Assembly (NCBI RefSeq): GCF_900447045.1
Contig: NZ_UAWH01000014.1
Coordinates: 680,501-744,500, forward strand
Length of the DNA stretch: 64,000 nucleotides
From: Clostridium paraputrificum
GTDB taxonomy: Bacteria > Bacillota > Clostridia > Clostridiales > Clostridiaceae
Direction: 5' to 3'
The first letter of the stretch is position 1. Every line of letters begins with the position of its first letter. The notes beneath the pieces are model-generated. The model did no database searches. It saw only the letters and a program-made list of their open reading frames with translations, and was not told where the DNA came from. The position numbers and the translations under genes are program-made. Of this stretch, positions 49,493 through 57,766 are shown in pieces.

Positions 49493-49564
49493 ATTTTATA
49501 TTTTATGATATGAGAATATAATAATATCTTTGATTTATAGCTAATTAAAACTATATATTTTCCT
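49490..49564 (+). repeat. Right copy of the 75-nt inverted repeat flanking the hydrogenase region
   Basis: It matches the reverse complement of 37539-37613 at 67 of 75 positions without gaps. It keeps the promoter-like TTGATT-N18-TATATT. It lies 28 bases after the mbhN stop, just before the operon terminator. Confidence 0.85.
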
Positions 49565-49571
49565 AGACAGT

Positions 49572-49606
49572 AAAAAAGAAGAGTGCCATTTGGTACTCTT
49601 CTTTTT
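49572..49606 (+). terminator. Terminator after the hydrogenase operon
   Basis: AGAAGAGTGCC (49577-49587) pairs with GGTACTCTTCT (49592-49602) around ATTT, with A residues before and TTTTT after. The rest of the 346-base gap 49463-49808 holds the two repeats and a promoter, and no gene. Confidence 0.9.
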
Positions 49607-49747
49607 GGAATTAAAAGTAATTAAATAGAATTAAAAGTTAATAAAAGTAATTTAATAACATCATATAGTAAAAGGTATATAAATACACCAAAAGAGAGAT
49701 AAAATGAGATAAATTACTGTGGATATGATTTCAATAAGATACAATAT

Positions 49748-49776
49748 TTTACTAAAGTTTAAATTGTAAGTATAAT
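49748..49776 (+). promoter_or_regulatory. Sigma-A promoter candidate for the acetyltransferase gene
   Basis: TTTACT (49748-49753), 17 bases, then a perfect TATAAT (49771-49776), about 30 bases before the start codon. Confidence 0.6.
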
Positions 49777-49808
49777 CCTATATGATTATGAGATCATGGA
49801 GGGATAAA

Positions 49809-50329
49809 ATGATGTATAAGGATATAAATCTTCAACAGGAGATTTATAGACAAGACGTATACAAATTAATGGATTGGTTAAGAGATGATGAAGTAAGTCG
49901 TTATTTAAATGAAGAAAAGGGAATAGTAAATTCATTAGATTATTTATTAAGAGCTTCAACGGTTCCTGTGCTAACACCATATTTTAGTCAAGGAGGGCCT
50001 TTCTATATAATAGAATATAAGAATGATTCTGTAGGATATCTTAAACTGGTTCCTAAAGGTAAGATAGTAGAAATAGTTATAGCTATAGGAAATAAAGAAA
50101 AGTGGGGACAAGGAATAGGTACACTTGCTTTAAAGAAAGGTATTTCAGAAGCTTTTTTAAGTTATAGGGCAAATGAGATAGTAGCAAAAATTCATCATAA
50201 TAATATTAGGTCAAAAAAATATTTAAAAAAGTTGGATTTACAATGGAGGATACATTAAAAGTTGAAAATGTGTATTCTTTAACTTTTGATGATTATATAA
50301 AAGGATATAGTAAAGAGAGGATTAGTTAA
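49809..50329 (+). pseudogene. GNAT-family N-acetyltransferase with a frameshift near the C-terminus
   Basis: The main frame has GNAT features: 'YKDINLQQEIYRQDVYKLMD', 'GYLKLVPKGKIVEIVIAIGN', the acetyl-CoA loop 'KEKWGQGIGTLALKKGI' and 'HHNNIRSKKYLKKL'. It ends early at 50258 as '..LDLQWRIH'. A one-base shift at 50234-50236 (TTGGATTT in place of TTGGGATTT) restores a natural ending, 'FTMEDTLKVENVYSLTFDDY' to TAA 50327-50329. Either one G was lost or it is a sequence error. Start ATG 49809 or 49812 behind GGAGGG. Confidence 0.8.
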
Positions 50330-50344
50330 AACCCTCTCTTTTTT
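50312..50344. terminator. Bidirectional terminator between the acetyltransferase and the small minus-strand gene
   Basis: AAAGAGAGG (50312-50320) pairs with CCTCTCTTT (50333-50341), followed by further T. The stem lies inside the ends of both convergent reading frames. Confidence 0.8.
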
Positions 50345-50481
50345 GCTTCAACTCCACTTTCATTTATTCCAGGTTTTTCTACAGTGGTATTAAAACTACT
50401 TTTTCCATATTGACCTTGAGATTTAACTCCATTTCTTAAATAATCTTTTTTATTATAATCTCTGTTATTGTTATTATCCAA
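50326..50481 (-). CDS. Small hydrophilic protein, probably forespore-expressed
   Basis: A 51-codon frame from TTG 50481 behind AAGAGGTGATT. The product is Asn-, Gly- and Lys-rich ('MDNNNNRDYNKKDYLRNGVK', 'SQGQYGKSSFNTTVEKPG') with no Cys and no membrane helix, reminiscent in composition of small spore proteins, though I recognise no SASP motif. Upstream on the same strand is GTTTA-N17-CATACTA, a good sigma-G/sigma-F promoter. Its stop overlaps that of the frameshifted acetyltransferase. Confidence 0.65.
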   Translation of the reverse strand: MDNNNNRDYNKKDYLRNGVKSQGQYGKSSFNTTVEKPGINESGVEAKKRGF

Positions 50482-50510
50482 AATAATCACCTCTTAATCT
50501 TATTCTGTAT

Positions 50511-50539
50511 TAGTATGTGAAGAAAAAGTTTTTTTAAAC
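50511..50539 (-). promoter_or_regulatory. Sigma-G/sigma-F type (forespore) promoter for the small gene
   Basis: On the minus strand: GTTTA (complement of 50535-50539), 17 bases, then CATACTA (complement of 50511-50517). CATACTA is an exact sigma-G -10. It is 30 bases from the start codon. Confidence 0.6.
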
Positions 50540-50686
50540 AAAAGTATATATGTCATGAAGTTGAAATATTTAGTAGTTAGAATAAATATAAAGGAAATTA
50601 AGATTTTCTTATAAATTTAATTAGATAAATATAGTATAATAGTAGTGGGTTAATATGAAATTTAACTTGTAAAGAGAGGAAATGCT

Positions 50687-51637
50687 ATGAAAGAATCACT
50701 TATAGAGTTATGTAATAGAGTAATAAATAATTATAAGAAATCAAAAGAAGAGTTTAGATATGATGGGGAATATATAAATCATTTTGCATCATTAATTTAT
50801 GGAAATAGAAATAAGGAAGTACCTACAAAAGGAATAAAAGAAATAAGATCATTTATAAAAAATAATACGTCAAGAATGTCTTATTTTAGAGGAGATATTC
50901 TATATATATTATCATTTTTAATAGGTAACGAAGAAAATTGGAAAAGCATTACTGAAAAAATAATTTTAGTATATGAAGAATTAATAGAAAAAGGGTTTAA
51001 AGAAAGTCATTATTTGGTGTTAACAGCTTATGCAATAGTAAAGTATTCTAAAGGAAAAGACCTTAACTATATAATTAATAAAACGCATTATATATATGAG
51101 GACATGAAGCAAAAATATGATAACGTTACCAACGAAGAGGATCATCTTCAATGTGCCTTATTAGCATTAAATGATATTAATACTGATGAGTTATATTTAA
51201 AAATGAAAGGTGTATTTGAATTAATTTTAGATTTTGATATGTTTTCAAGAAATAGTGTACAAGGACTTGCCATGACAGTTTTATTAAATAAAAAAGTAGA
51301 AGATCTGAATATTATATATAACTTATTGAAAGAATTTGAAAATAGAGATATAAAAATTAGTCATCAATTTTTATCTATAATAGGTATGATTAGAGTAGAA
51401 GATGGTGTCCAAAGATATGTGGACAAAGTAGAAATGGTTATAGATTATTTATGTGAGGTAGAATCACAATATGAGTTTTATATGGATAGAAGCTTTAGAG
51501 CCTTCATAGCTATTATGCTTATAGAATTCTCAAAAGAAGTAGAAGAGGAGAGATATCTAGAGGAACTATTATCTATGGGAGTATATTCTTTTTTAGTAAG
51601 TAAAAATCAAGGAGTATTCTCGGAGGTATTAGCCTAA
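50687..51637 (+). CDS. DUF4003 family protein
   Basis: The 316-residue soluble helical protein has the DUF4003 opening pattern: 'EYINHFASLIYGNRNKEVPT', 'IKEIRSFIKNNTSRMSYFRG', 'YIYEDMKQKYDNVTNEEDHL'. The function is not known. It lies 9 bases before dinB and may be co-transcribed. A TATAAT at 50635-50640 could be its -10. GAGAGGAAATG is the ribosome site. Confidence 0.8.
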   Translation: MKESLIELCNRVINNYKKSKEEFRYDGEYINHFASLIYGNRNKEVPTKGIKEIRSFIKNNTSRMSYFRGDILYILSFLIGNEENWKSITEKIILVYEELIEKGFKESHYLVLTAYAIVKYSKGKDLNYIINKTHYIYEDMKQKYDNVTNEEDHLQCALLALNDINTDELYLKMKGVFELILDFDMFSRNSVQGLAMTVLLNKKVEDLNIIYNLLKEFENRDIKISHQFLSIIGMIRVEDGVQRYVDKVEMVIDYLCEVESQYEFYMDRSFRAFIAIMLIEFSKEVEEERYLEELLSMGVYSFLVSKNQGVFSEVLA

Positions 51638-51646
51638 ATTTAACTT

Positions 51647-52693
51647 ATGGATAGAATAATTTTGCATGTTGATATGGATGCATTCTTTGCATCTGTAGAA
51701 CAATTAGATAACCCAAGCCTAAGAGGAAAGCCTGTAATTGTAGGAGGCGTAAGTGAGAGAGGTGTAGTTTCTACATGTTCATATGAGGCAAGAAAATATG
51801 GCGTACATTCAGCTATGCCTGGATTTATGGCTAGAAGCAAATGTCCAATGGGGATATTTTTACCTGTAAGATATGGAAGATATAAAGAGATTTCTAATAA
51901 AATTTTTGATATTTTTAAAGAGATAACACCAGTTATAGAACCTATATCTATAGATGAGGCTTTTCTAGATATAACAGATACTGATTTTAAAGATGGAAAA
52001 AGAGTTGCGTTATACATAAAAGATAGAGTAAAAAAGGAAATAGGATTAAATCTATCTATAGGTATTTCATATAACAAATTCCTAGCAAAGCTTGCATCTG
52101 ATTGGAATAAACCAAATGGAATTATGGAGATAAGGAAAGATATGATTCCGGACATTTTACTACCTTTATCTATTTCTAAAATACATGGCTTAGGAAAAAA
52201 ATCAGTTGGAAAACTAAATAATATGGGAATATTTACTGTTCAGGATTTATATTTACTTCCTAGAGAGTTTTTCTATAGCTATTTAGGAAAGTCAGGTATA
52301 GATATTTATAATAGAATTAGAGGGGTAGACGATAGAGAAGTACAAGTAACTAGGGAAAGAAAATCTGTAGGAAAAGAAAGAACTTTAAAGTTTAATACAT
52401 CAGATAAAGATGAATTATTAATTTACTTAAAAGACTTTTCAGAAGAAATTAGTAGAATATTATCTAGTAAAAATATGATGGGAAAGACTATAACTTTAAA
52501 ATATAAAACTGGAGAATTTGAAAATCATACAAGAAGTAAAACTTTAAATAAATATATATATAAAAGTGAGGATATTTATTCTGTATGTAGAGAGCTTTTG
52601 CAATTAGAAGATTTAAAAGATGAGCTAAGATTAATTGGGGTAAGTATATCTTCATTTAAAGAGACAGAAATAGAGCAATTATCGCTATTTTAA
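51647..52693 (+). CDS. dinB: DNA polymerase IV (Y family)
   Basis: The 348-residue translesion polymerase has 'LHVDMDAFFASVEQLDNP' with the first catalytic Asp, 'PISIDEAFLDIT' with the other acidic residues, and 'KIHGLGKKSVGKLNNMGI' (helix-hairpin-helix). The C-terminal 'QLSLF' is a classic sliding-clamp binding motif. The nearest ribosome site (GGAGG 51622-51626) is 20 bases from ATG, so translation may be weak or coupled to the upstream gene. Confidence 0.96.
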   Translation: MDRIILHVDMDAFFASVEQLDNPSLRGKPVIVGGVSERGVVSTCSYEARKYGVHSAMPGFMARSKCPMGIFLPVRYGRYKEISNKIFDIFKEITPVIEPISIDEAFLDITDTDFKDGKRVALYIKDRVKKEIGLNLSIGISYNKFLAKLASDWNKPNGIMEIRKDMIPDILLPLSISKIHGLGKKSVGKLNNMGIFTVQDLYLLPREFFYSYLGKSGIDIYNRIRGVDDREVQVTRERKSVGKERTLKFNTSDKDELLIYLKDFSEEISRILSSKNMMGKTITLKYKTGEFENHTRSKTLNKYIYKSEDIYSVCRELLQLEDLKDELRLIGVSISSFKETEIEQLSLF

Positions 52694-52744
52694 AAAAGTA
52701 GTTGCAAATATTTTGTTAAATTAATATAATAATAGAAAATAAAG

Positions 52745-53018
52745 TAAAATCAGTGACCGAAGAAAGTACTTATAGGTAAATGGTTAAGCGAGCCGTCGTT
52801 TGGTGAAAGGTACGGAGCAGGAGCTTTTAAGGAATGGGCTTTGGTAGATGCGATGTGAAATTATTTTATAAGAGTAGCTTAGCCGTTTTCAAGCGTTACA
52901 TTGATAGGATATAAAATGTTAAGTTGTATCTAAAAAGAGAGAAACAATAAAATTGTTTCTAAATATGGGTGGCACCACGAGTCTATCGTCCCAACAGGAT
53001 GATAGGCTCTTTTTTTAT
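52745..53018 (+). promoter_or_regulatory. T-box leader (tRNA-Trp type) before trpB
   Basis: The leader holds the T-box hallmark TGGGTGGCACCACGAG (52966-52981). A terminator follows: GAGTCTATCGTCC (52979-52991) with GGATGATAGGCTC (52997-53009) and a T run. The long stem I lies upstream; a TGG codon after GGAA (52835-52837) is the likely specifier, matching Trp. Uncharged tRNA-Trp should favour the antiterminator and turn on trpB. Confidence 0.93.
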
Positions 53019-53049
53019 TATATGAAAAAAATTTGGGGAGGAAAGAGAA

Positions 53050-54216
53050 ATGAAAAAATATTATGGAAAGTATGGTGGACAATATGTCCCAGAAAATGCA
53101 TTGAAGGCATTAAATTCTTTAGAGGATGCATTTATAAAATATAAGGATGATCCTAATTTTGTTAAAGAATACAATTATTATTTAAAACAATACGTTGGTA
53201 GAGAAAATCCTTTATATTTTGCACAAAGGCTTACAGATCATGTTGGGGGCTGTAAAATTTATTTAAAAAGAGAAGATTTAAACCATACAGGAGCTCATAA
53301 AATAAATAATGTTTTGGGGCAAATGTTATTAGCAAAGAGAATGGGAAAGAAAAAAGTAATAGCTGAAACTGGGGCAGGTCAACATGGTGTTGCAACAGCT
53401 ACAGTTGCAGCATTGATGGGTATGGAGTGTATTATTTACATGGGTGAAGAGGATATGAGAAGACAAGCCCTTAATGTATTTAGAATGGAGCTTTTAGGAT
53501 CAAAAGTAGTATCTGCTACAAAAGGTACAAGAACCTTAAAGGAAGCTGTTGACTTAGCAATAGAGGAATGGGTAAAAGATGTAGATAATACATTTTATGT
53601 TTTAGGATCAGCTGTTGGACCACATCCGTATCCAGCAATGGTAAAAGAATTTCAAAAGATTATAAGTATTGAAGCTAAAAGGCAAGGGATTGAGGCAGAA
53701 GGAAAGCTACCAGTAGCTGTTATAGCTTGTGTTGGTGGAGGAAGTAATGCTATAGGAGCCTTTGCAGAATTCATTGAAGATGAAAATGTAGAGTTAATAG
53801 GAGTTGAAGCAGCTGGTAAAGGCGTAGATACTGATTTAAATGCAGCAACAATGAGAAATGGAAAAGATGCAGTAGTACATGGAATGAAAACAAAATGTAT
53901 AGTTGACGGAAATGGTGAGGCAAGGGAAGTATATTCTATATCTGCTGGACTAGATTATCCAGGGGTAGGGCCAGAACATGCATATCTTAAAGATATTGGA
54001 AGAGCTAAATATGTACCATGTACAGATGAAGAAGCTTTAGAAGCATTTAAAATACTATCGAGACTTGAGGGGATAATACCTGCAATTGAAAGTTCACATG
54101 CAGTATCATATGCTTTAAAGTATGCTAAGAATAAAAATAAAGAGGATTATATAATAGTTAATTTATCAGGAAGAGGCGATAAAGACGTTCAAGAATTAAT
54201 GAGTAAAATAAAATGA
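53050..54216 (+). CDS. trpB: Tryptophan synthase beta chain
   Basis: The 388-residue PLP enzyme has '[18 protein letters not shown]' with the PLP Lys at about residue 84, '[18 protein letters not shown]' and the phosphate loop '[12 protein letters not shown]'. It condenses indole with serine to form tryptophan. It is the TrpB1 type that normally pairs with TrpA, but no trpA or other trp gene is adjacent; the next gene is a protease. Regulation is by the T-box immediately upstream. Confidence 0.97.
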   Translation: MKKYYGKYGGQYVPENALKALNSLEDAFIKYKDDPNFVKEYNYYLKQYVGRENPLYFAQRLTDHVGGCKIYLKREDLNHTGAHKINNVLGQMLLAKRMGKKKVIAETGAGQHGVATATVAALMGMECIIYMGEEDMRRQALNVFRMELLGSKVVSATKGTRTLKEAVDLAIEEWVKDVDNTFYVLGSAVGPHPYPAMVKEFQKIISIEAKRQGIEAEGKLPVAVIACVGGGSNAIGAFAEFIEDENVELIGVEAAGKGVDTDLNAATMRNGKDAVVHGMKTKCIVDGNGEAREVYSISAGLDYPGVGPEHAYLKDIGRAKYVPCTDEEALEAFKILSRLEGIIPAIESSHAVSYALKYAKNKNKEDYIIVNLSGRGDKDVQELMSKIK

Positions 54217-54301
54217 TATAAAAATATTTGATAAATTGATATCTAAATTACCTCATTAAGAATACTAATATAGTAGACTACTAAATAAAGGAGGGAACTA
54301 C

Positions 54302-54334
54302 TTGAGTAATACTGTAGGATATAGCAGTTTCTAA
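54302..54334 (+). CDS. Candidate 10-residue leader peptide before the Lon-like gene
   Basis: AAAGGAGGG (54287-54295) is the strongest ribosome site before the Lon gene, but it fits TTG 54302, which opens a frame of 10 codons ('MSNTVGYSSF') ending at TAA 54332-54334. The Lon ATG 54349 follows 14 bases later with only AGTGGG as its own site. Translation of the mini-ORF may feed or limit Lon synthesis. Confidence 0.35.
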   Translation: MSNTVGYSSF

Positions 54335-54348
54335 AGTGGGCAATTAAA

Positions 54349-56649
54349 ATGAAGAGAGAGTTAACTCCAAATGAGGTACTATTTAATGTGGACTTAAATG
54401 AGGATGATGATAATAAAATTAGACTCAAGGATATTCCCGAAATAACCTCTGCTTATGAAAAAATAAAGAGAGCTATCAGTATTGATGAAGAAGGTTATAA
54501 CTTATATATAATAGACTCCTTCTCTAAGGATAAGTTAGAAAATTTAACTAAGTTTATAGAAAACTTGTACAAAAGTGCAGAAGCACCAAGGGATATTTGT
54601 TACGCTACTATAAATGATCCTAAGAGACCAGAGCCTATTTTTTTAACTAATGGAAAGGGTGCTAAATTAAAAGAAACTATAGAGAATATTAAGAATAGTT
54701 ATTATGAAGTGGCTATGGAATTTTATAATACATCGTCTGAATCAGAAAAAGATAGAATTATAGATGAGGTTCATAGCAAAAGGACAAACTATATTGGTGA
54801 ATTAATGGAGATGGCTAAAATAGATGGCTTCGATGTTAAGGCCACTAATGGAGGTTTCGCTTTTATTCCTTTAAAAGAAGGAGAAGCAATGACAGAAAAG
54901 GAATATGATGAATTATCAGAAGAGAGCAAGGATTCTATAGTTTTAAAGGCATCTAATTTAAAGAAAAAGGCAGAAGTTGTTTTGGAGAAGCTTAAGGATA
55001 TAGAGCTTACTTCCATGAAGAAGCTAAAGGGTATATATGCAGAATTCATGGATGTAGAAATGGAAGATGAAAAAGAAGATTGTTTATTAAATTTCATAGA
55101 TGATGATGATGCTTATGAATACCTTGAAAAGGTATTTTATAGTATAGAGAAAGAACTAGTTGATTGCTATACTATGAATGTAGAGGACGATGAGTCAGAT
55201 ATTAATGAAGTATTAGATAAGTATGATATATCTGTATTGGTAGATAACACAAATAATAAAAATCCTAGAGTTATTTATGAAGAAGATCCTAATGTGACTA
55301 ATTTATTTGGAAATATAGAATATGAGAACCATAATGGACTATACTCAACTGATTTATCTTTAATAAATTCTGGTTCAATGCTTCAAGCTAACGAAGGATG
55401 TATTATAATTAGACTAAATCAATTGGCAATGAATAATTATAGCTATTATTATTTGAAGAAGACATTAATGTCTGGAAAGGTAAGCATAGATTCATCTAGA
55501 GGATATCTAGACATTATTTCTATTAACGGAGTTAAACCTAAAGCTGTGCCTATAAATGTAAAGGTAATTTTAATTGGCGACTATGAGAGCTATGATATTT
55601 TATATAATGCAGATGAAGATTTTAAATCATTATTCCCAATAAGAGTTGAGTTTTCTAATTACGTAAAAAACCAACCTATAAAAGGAAAAGTTTTAAAAGA
55701 TTATATTTTAGAAAGAGGAAAAAAGCATTATATAAACAAAGTAAGTGATGATGCAATAAAAGAAATAATAAAATATTTATCTAGGGTGGCAGAGTGTAGA
55801 GGAAAGATATGTATTGAAGATAAGAATATAGATAGACTTCTTATATTAGCTAATAATATGGCAGAGCTAGATGGTAGAGAAATTATATCAGATAAGGACA
55901 TAAGAAATGTTGCATATGAAAAGTCCTTAATTGAAGATGAAATACTAGAGATGTATGAAGATAGTAAGATAATTTTAACACTAAGTGGCGAGAAAGTAGG
56001 AGCTATAAATGGACTTGCTGTATTAAGTTCTGGATATTATACTTTTGGAAAGCCTATGAGACTTACCTGTGTAGCATGTAAAGGTGAAGGTAAGATATTA
56101 GATATTCAAAAGGAAAGTAATATGTCAGGAAGTATCCATGAAAAATCTATAAATATCTTAAGCGGCTTACTAAGTAATTTAATAATTCCTTATGAAAAGT
56201 TACCTGTAGATTTTCATTTAAGCTTTGAACAAACCTATGGACAAATAGATGGTGATAGTGCATCAGTTGCAGAAATACTTTGTATACTTTCGGCTTTAAG
56301 TAAAGTTGGAATAAAGCAGAATATTGCAGTTACAGGGTCTATAAATCAATTTGGAGAGGTTCAAGCTATAGGTGGAGTAAATGAAAAGATAGAGGGATTC
56401 TACAAGGTTTGCAAACTATTAGGTGATAGCAAAGATAAGGGAGTATTAATTCCTATAACTAATAGTGAGGATTTAGTTCTTAATAAGGAAGTTGAAGAAG
56501 CTATAGAAAAGGGTGAGTTCCATATTTATACAATGGAGAATTTACAGGATGCTATAGAGGTTATGATGTTAGATAGTAAAACATCATATAAAGATTTATT
56601 TAAGATAATAGAAAAAGAAGTTGAGAAGTATAAGGGAAAATCTAAATAG
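54349..56649 (+). CDS. Lon-family (S16) protease with degenerate ATPase domain (LonC-like)
   Basis: The 766-residue protein has an intact S16 protease domain at the C-terminus: Ser637 in 'IDGDSASVAEIL' and Lys680 in 'IGGVNEKIEGFY', 43 residues apart as in Lon. In the central AAA-like part I see no Walker A (GxxxxGK), and the Walker B position reads 'GCIIIRLNQL', without Asp-Glu. It therefore resembles LonC or AAA_32-type proteins that degrade unfolded proteins without ATP. It lies just upstream of the spoIIA operon. Start ATG 54349 is the only one in frame. Confidence 0.9.
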   Translation: MKRELTPNEVLFNVDLNEDDDNKIRLKDIPEITSAYEKIKRAISIDEEGYNLYIIDSFSKDKLENLTKFIENLYKSAEAPRDICYATINDPKRPEPIFLTNGKGAKLKETIENIKNSYYEVAMEFYNTSSESEKDRIIDEVHSKRTNYIGELMEMAKIDGFDVKATNGGFAFIPLKEGEAMTEKEYDELSEESKDSIVLKASNLKKKAEVVLEKLKDIELTSMKKLKGIYAEFMDVEMEDEKEDCLLNFIDDDDAYEYLEKVFYSIEKELVDCYTMNVEDDESDINEVLDKYDISVLVDNTNNKNPRVIYEEDPNVTNLFGNIEYENHNGLYSTDLSLINSGSMLQANEGCIIIRLNQLAMNNYSYYYLKKTLMSGKVSIDSSRGYLDIISINGVKPKAVPINVKVILIGDYESYDILYNADEDFKSLFPIRVEFSNYVKNQPIKGKVLKDYILERGKKHYINKVSDDAIKEIIKYLSRVAECRGKICIEDKNIDRLLILANNMAELDGREIISDKDIRNVAYEKSLIEDEILEMYEDSKIILTLSGEKVGAINGLAVLSSGYYTFGKPMRLTCVACKGEGKILDIQKESNMSGSIHEKSINILSGLLSNLIIPYEKLPVDFHLSFEQTYGQIDGDSASVAEILCILSALSKVGIKQNIAVTGSINQFGEVQAIGGVNEKIEGFYKVCKLLGDSKDKGVLIPITNSEDLVLNKEVEEAIEKGEFHIYTMENLQDAIEVMMLDSKTSYKDLFKIIEKEVEKYKGKSK

Positions 56650-56661
56650 AAATATTTAAAG

Positions 56662-56705
56662 GGATTGTATCAAAAATGTTGTTTGTTTTTGATATAATCC
56701 TTTTT
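56662..56705 (+). terminator. Terminator of the Lon-like gene
   Basis: GGATTGTATCAAAAA (56662-56676) pairs with TTTTTGATATAATCC (56686-56700), one G-T pair, then TTTTT. Confidence 0.9.
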
Positions 56706-56882
56706 AACTTATATCTAGGTTAATATTAAGAAAGGTTAGTTCTAAATAGTAAATGTAACAATAGAAACAGAGAAAGTCGAAACATCTGTAGGGATATAAT
56801 GGTATAACAATGTGAAAAATAAAGATTTTATTATTAAAATATATTATATTACAGAAAATAGGAATAAAATTACATGTAAACA

Positions 56883-56912
56883 TTGACTTAACATAATTAT
56901 ATATGCTAAAAT
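56883..56912 (+). promoter_or_regulatory. Sigma-A-like extended -10 promoter candidate of the spoIIA operon
   Basis: TTGACT (56883-56888), 18 bases, then TAAAAT (56907-56912) preceded by TGC (extended -10). A sigma-H-like -35 (ATAGGAATA, 56858-56866) is also present, but without a matching -10 GAAT. The rest of 56706-56882 shows nothing clear. Confidence 0.5.
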
Positions 56913-56931
56913 ATGGAAAAAGGGCCTGAGG

Positions 56932-56974
56932 AGGAGGTGAAGTACTCTAAGGAAATCTTTAGAGTAAATTATAT
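56932..56974 (+). promoter_or_regulatory. Ribosome site of spoIIAA separated from the start by a hairpin
   Basis: AGGAGGTGA (56932-56940) is a near-perfect Shine-Dalgarno but lies 37 bases before the ATG at 56975. Between them TACTCTAA (56943-56950) pairs with TTAGAGTA (56959-56966). If folded, the effective spacing falls to about 13 bases. No other start codon is suitably placed for this site. Confidence 0.6.
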
Positions 56975-57310
56975 ATGTATCTAAAGTTTGAAAAAAGTAA
57001 TAATACATTAATAGCGAACTTAATTGGTGAATTAGATCATCATAGCGCAGAAGAAGTAAGAGCGAAGATAGATGATAGAATAGAAAGAGAAAATGCTCAA
57101 AGGTTAATTTTAAACTTTGGTGGAGTGACATTTATGGATAGCTCCGGTATAGGAGTAGTTGTTGGAAGATTTAAAAAGATGACGTCTAGAGGTGGTGCTC
57201 TATGCGTTGTCGATGTAAGTAGAGGAGTTAACAGAGTATTTGAATTGTCTGGGTTATTTAAAATTATCAATCACTATAGAGATGTTGATGAAGCATTGAA
57301 GTGCATTTGA
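56975..57310 (+). CDS. spoIIAA: SpoIIAA anti-anti-sigma factor
   Basis: The 111-residue STAS-domain protein has '[17 protein letters not shown]' and the phosphorylation motif '[17 protein letters not shown]', with the target Ser in DSSG. Dephosphorylated SpoIIAA binds SpoIIAB and frees sigma-F in the forespore. It is the first gene of a three-gene operon. The frame has a stop at 56960, so ATG 56975 is firm. Confidence 0.97.
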   Translation: MYLKFEKSNNTLIANLIGELDHHSAEEVRAKIDDRIERENAQRLILNFGGVTFMDSSGIGVVVGRFKKMTSRGGALCVVDVSRGVNRVFELSGLFKIINHYRDVDEALKCI

Positions 57311-57323
57311 TGGAGGGGTTTTC

Positions 57324-57755
57324 ATGTATGATAATAAAATAAAAATTGAATTTGAAAGTAAGTCCCAAAATGAGGGCTTTGCAAGAGTAGCAATAGCAGC
57401 ATTTGTTTCTCAACTAGATCCAACAATAGAAGAAATTACAGATGTAAAAACAGCAGTATCAGAAGCTGTTACAAACTCTATAATTCATGGATATGAAAAT
57501 AAAAAGGATGGAATAGTTGTTATAGAAGCAATGTTGTCTGGTAATGACATAACTATAATTATTTCAGATAATGGTAAAGGGATTAAAGATGTAAGTCAAG
57601 CTAGAGAACCATTATTTACATCTAGACCAGATTTAGAAAGATCAGGGATGGGTTTCACCGTAATGGAAACATTTATGGATAGCCTTCAAGTTGAAAGCCA
57701 AGAAGGAAGAGGTACAAGGGTGGTATTAAAGAAGAAATTTGATTCAGTAAGTTAG
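57324..57755 (+). CDS. spoIIAB: SpoIIAB anti-sigma-F factor / kinase
   Basis: The 143-residue GHKL-fold kinase has the N box '[19 protein letters not shown]', '[13 protein letters not shown]' and '[18 protein letters not shown]'. It binds sigma-F and phosphorylates SpoIIAA. It lies 13 bases after spoIIAA and 11 before sigF. Confidence 0.98.
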   Translation: MYDNKIKIEFESKSQNEGFARVAIAAFVSQLDPTIEEITDVKTAVSEAVTNSIIHGYENKKDGIVVIEAMLSGNDITIIISDNGKGIKDVSQAREPLFTSRPDLERSGMGFTVMETFMDSLQVESQEGRGTRVVLKKKFDSVS

Positions 57756-57766
57756 GTGAAAAAAAG

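Noticed and set aside
49525-49606. Small RNA from the promoter-like right repeat to the terminator at 49572-49606
   Set aside because: The transcript would be only about 40 bases, mostly the terminator stem, which is explained as the end of the hydrogenase operon.
52953-53144. Open frame across the T-box and the trpB start
   Set aside because: It lies in the antiterminator/terminator region and in another frame of trpB; its protein shows no family feature.
56937-56984. 15-codon leader ORF from GTG 56937 before spoIIAA
   Set aside because: The GTG is part of the Shine-Dalgarno itself, so it cannot be a well-placed start. The hairpin explanation is better.
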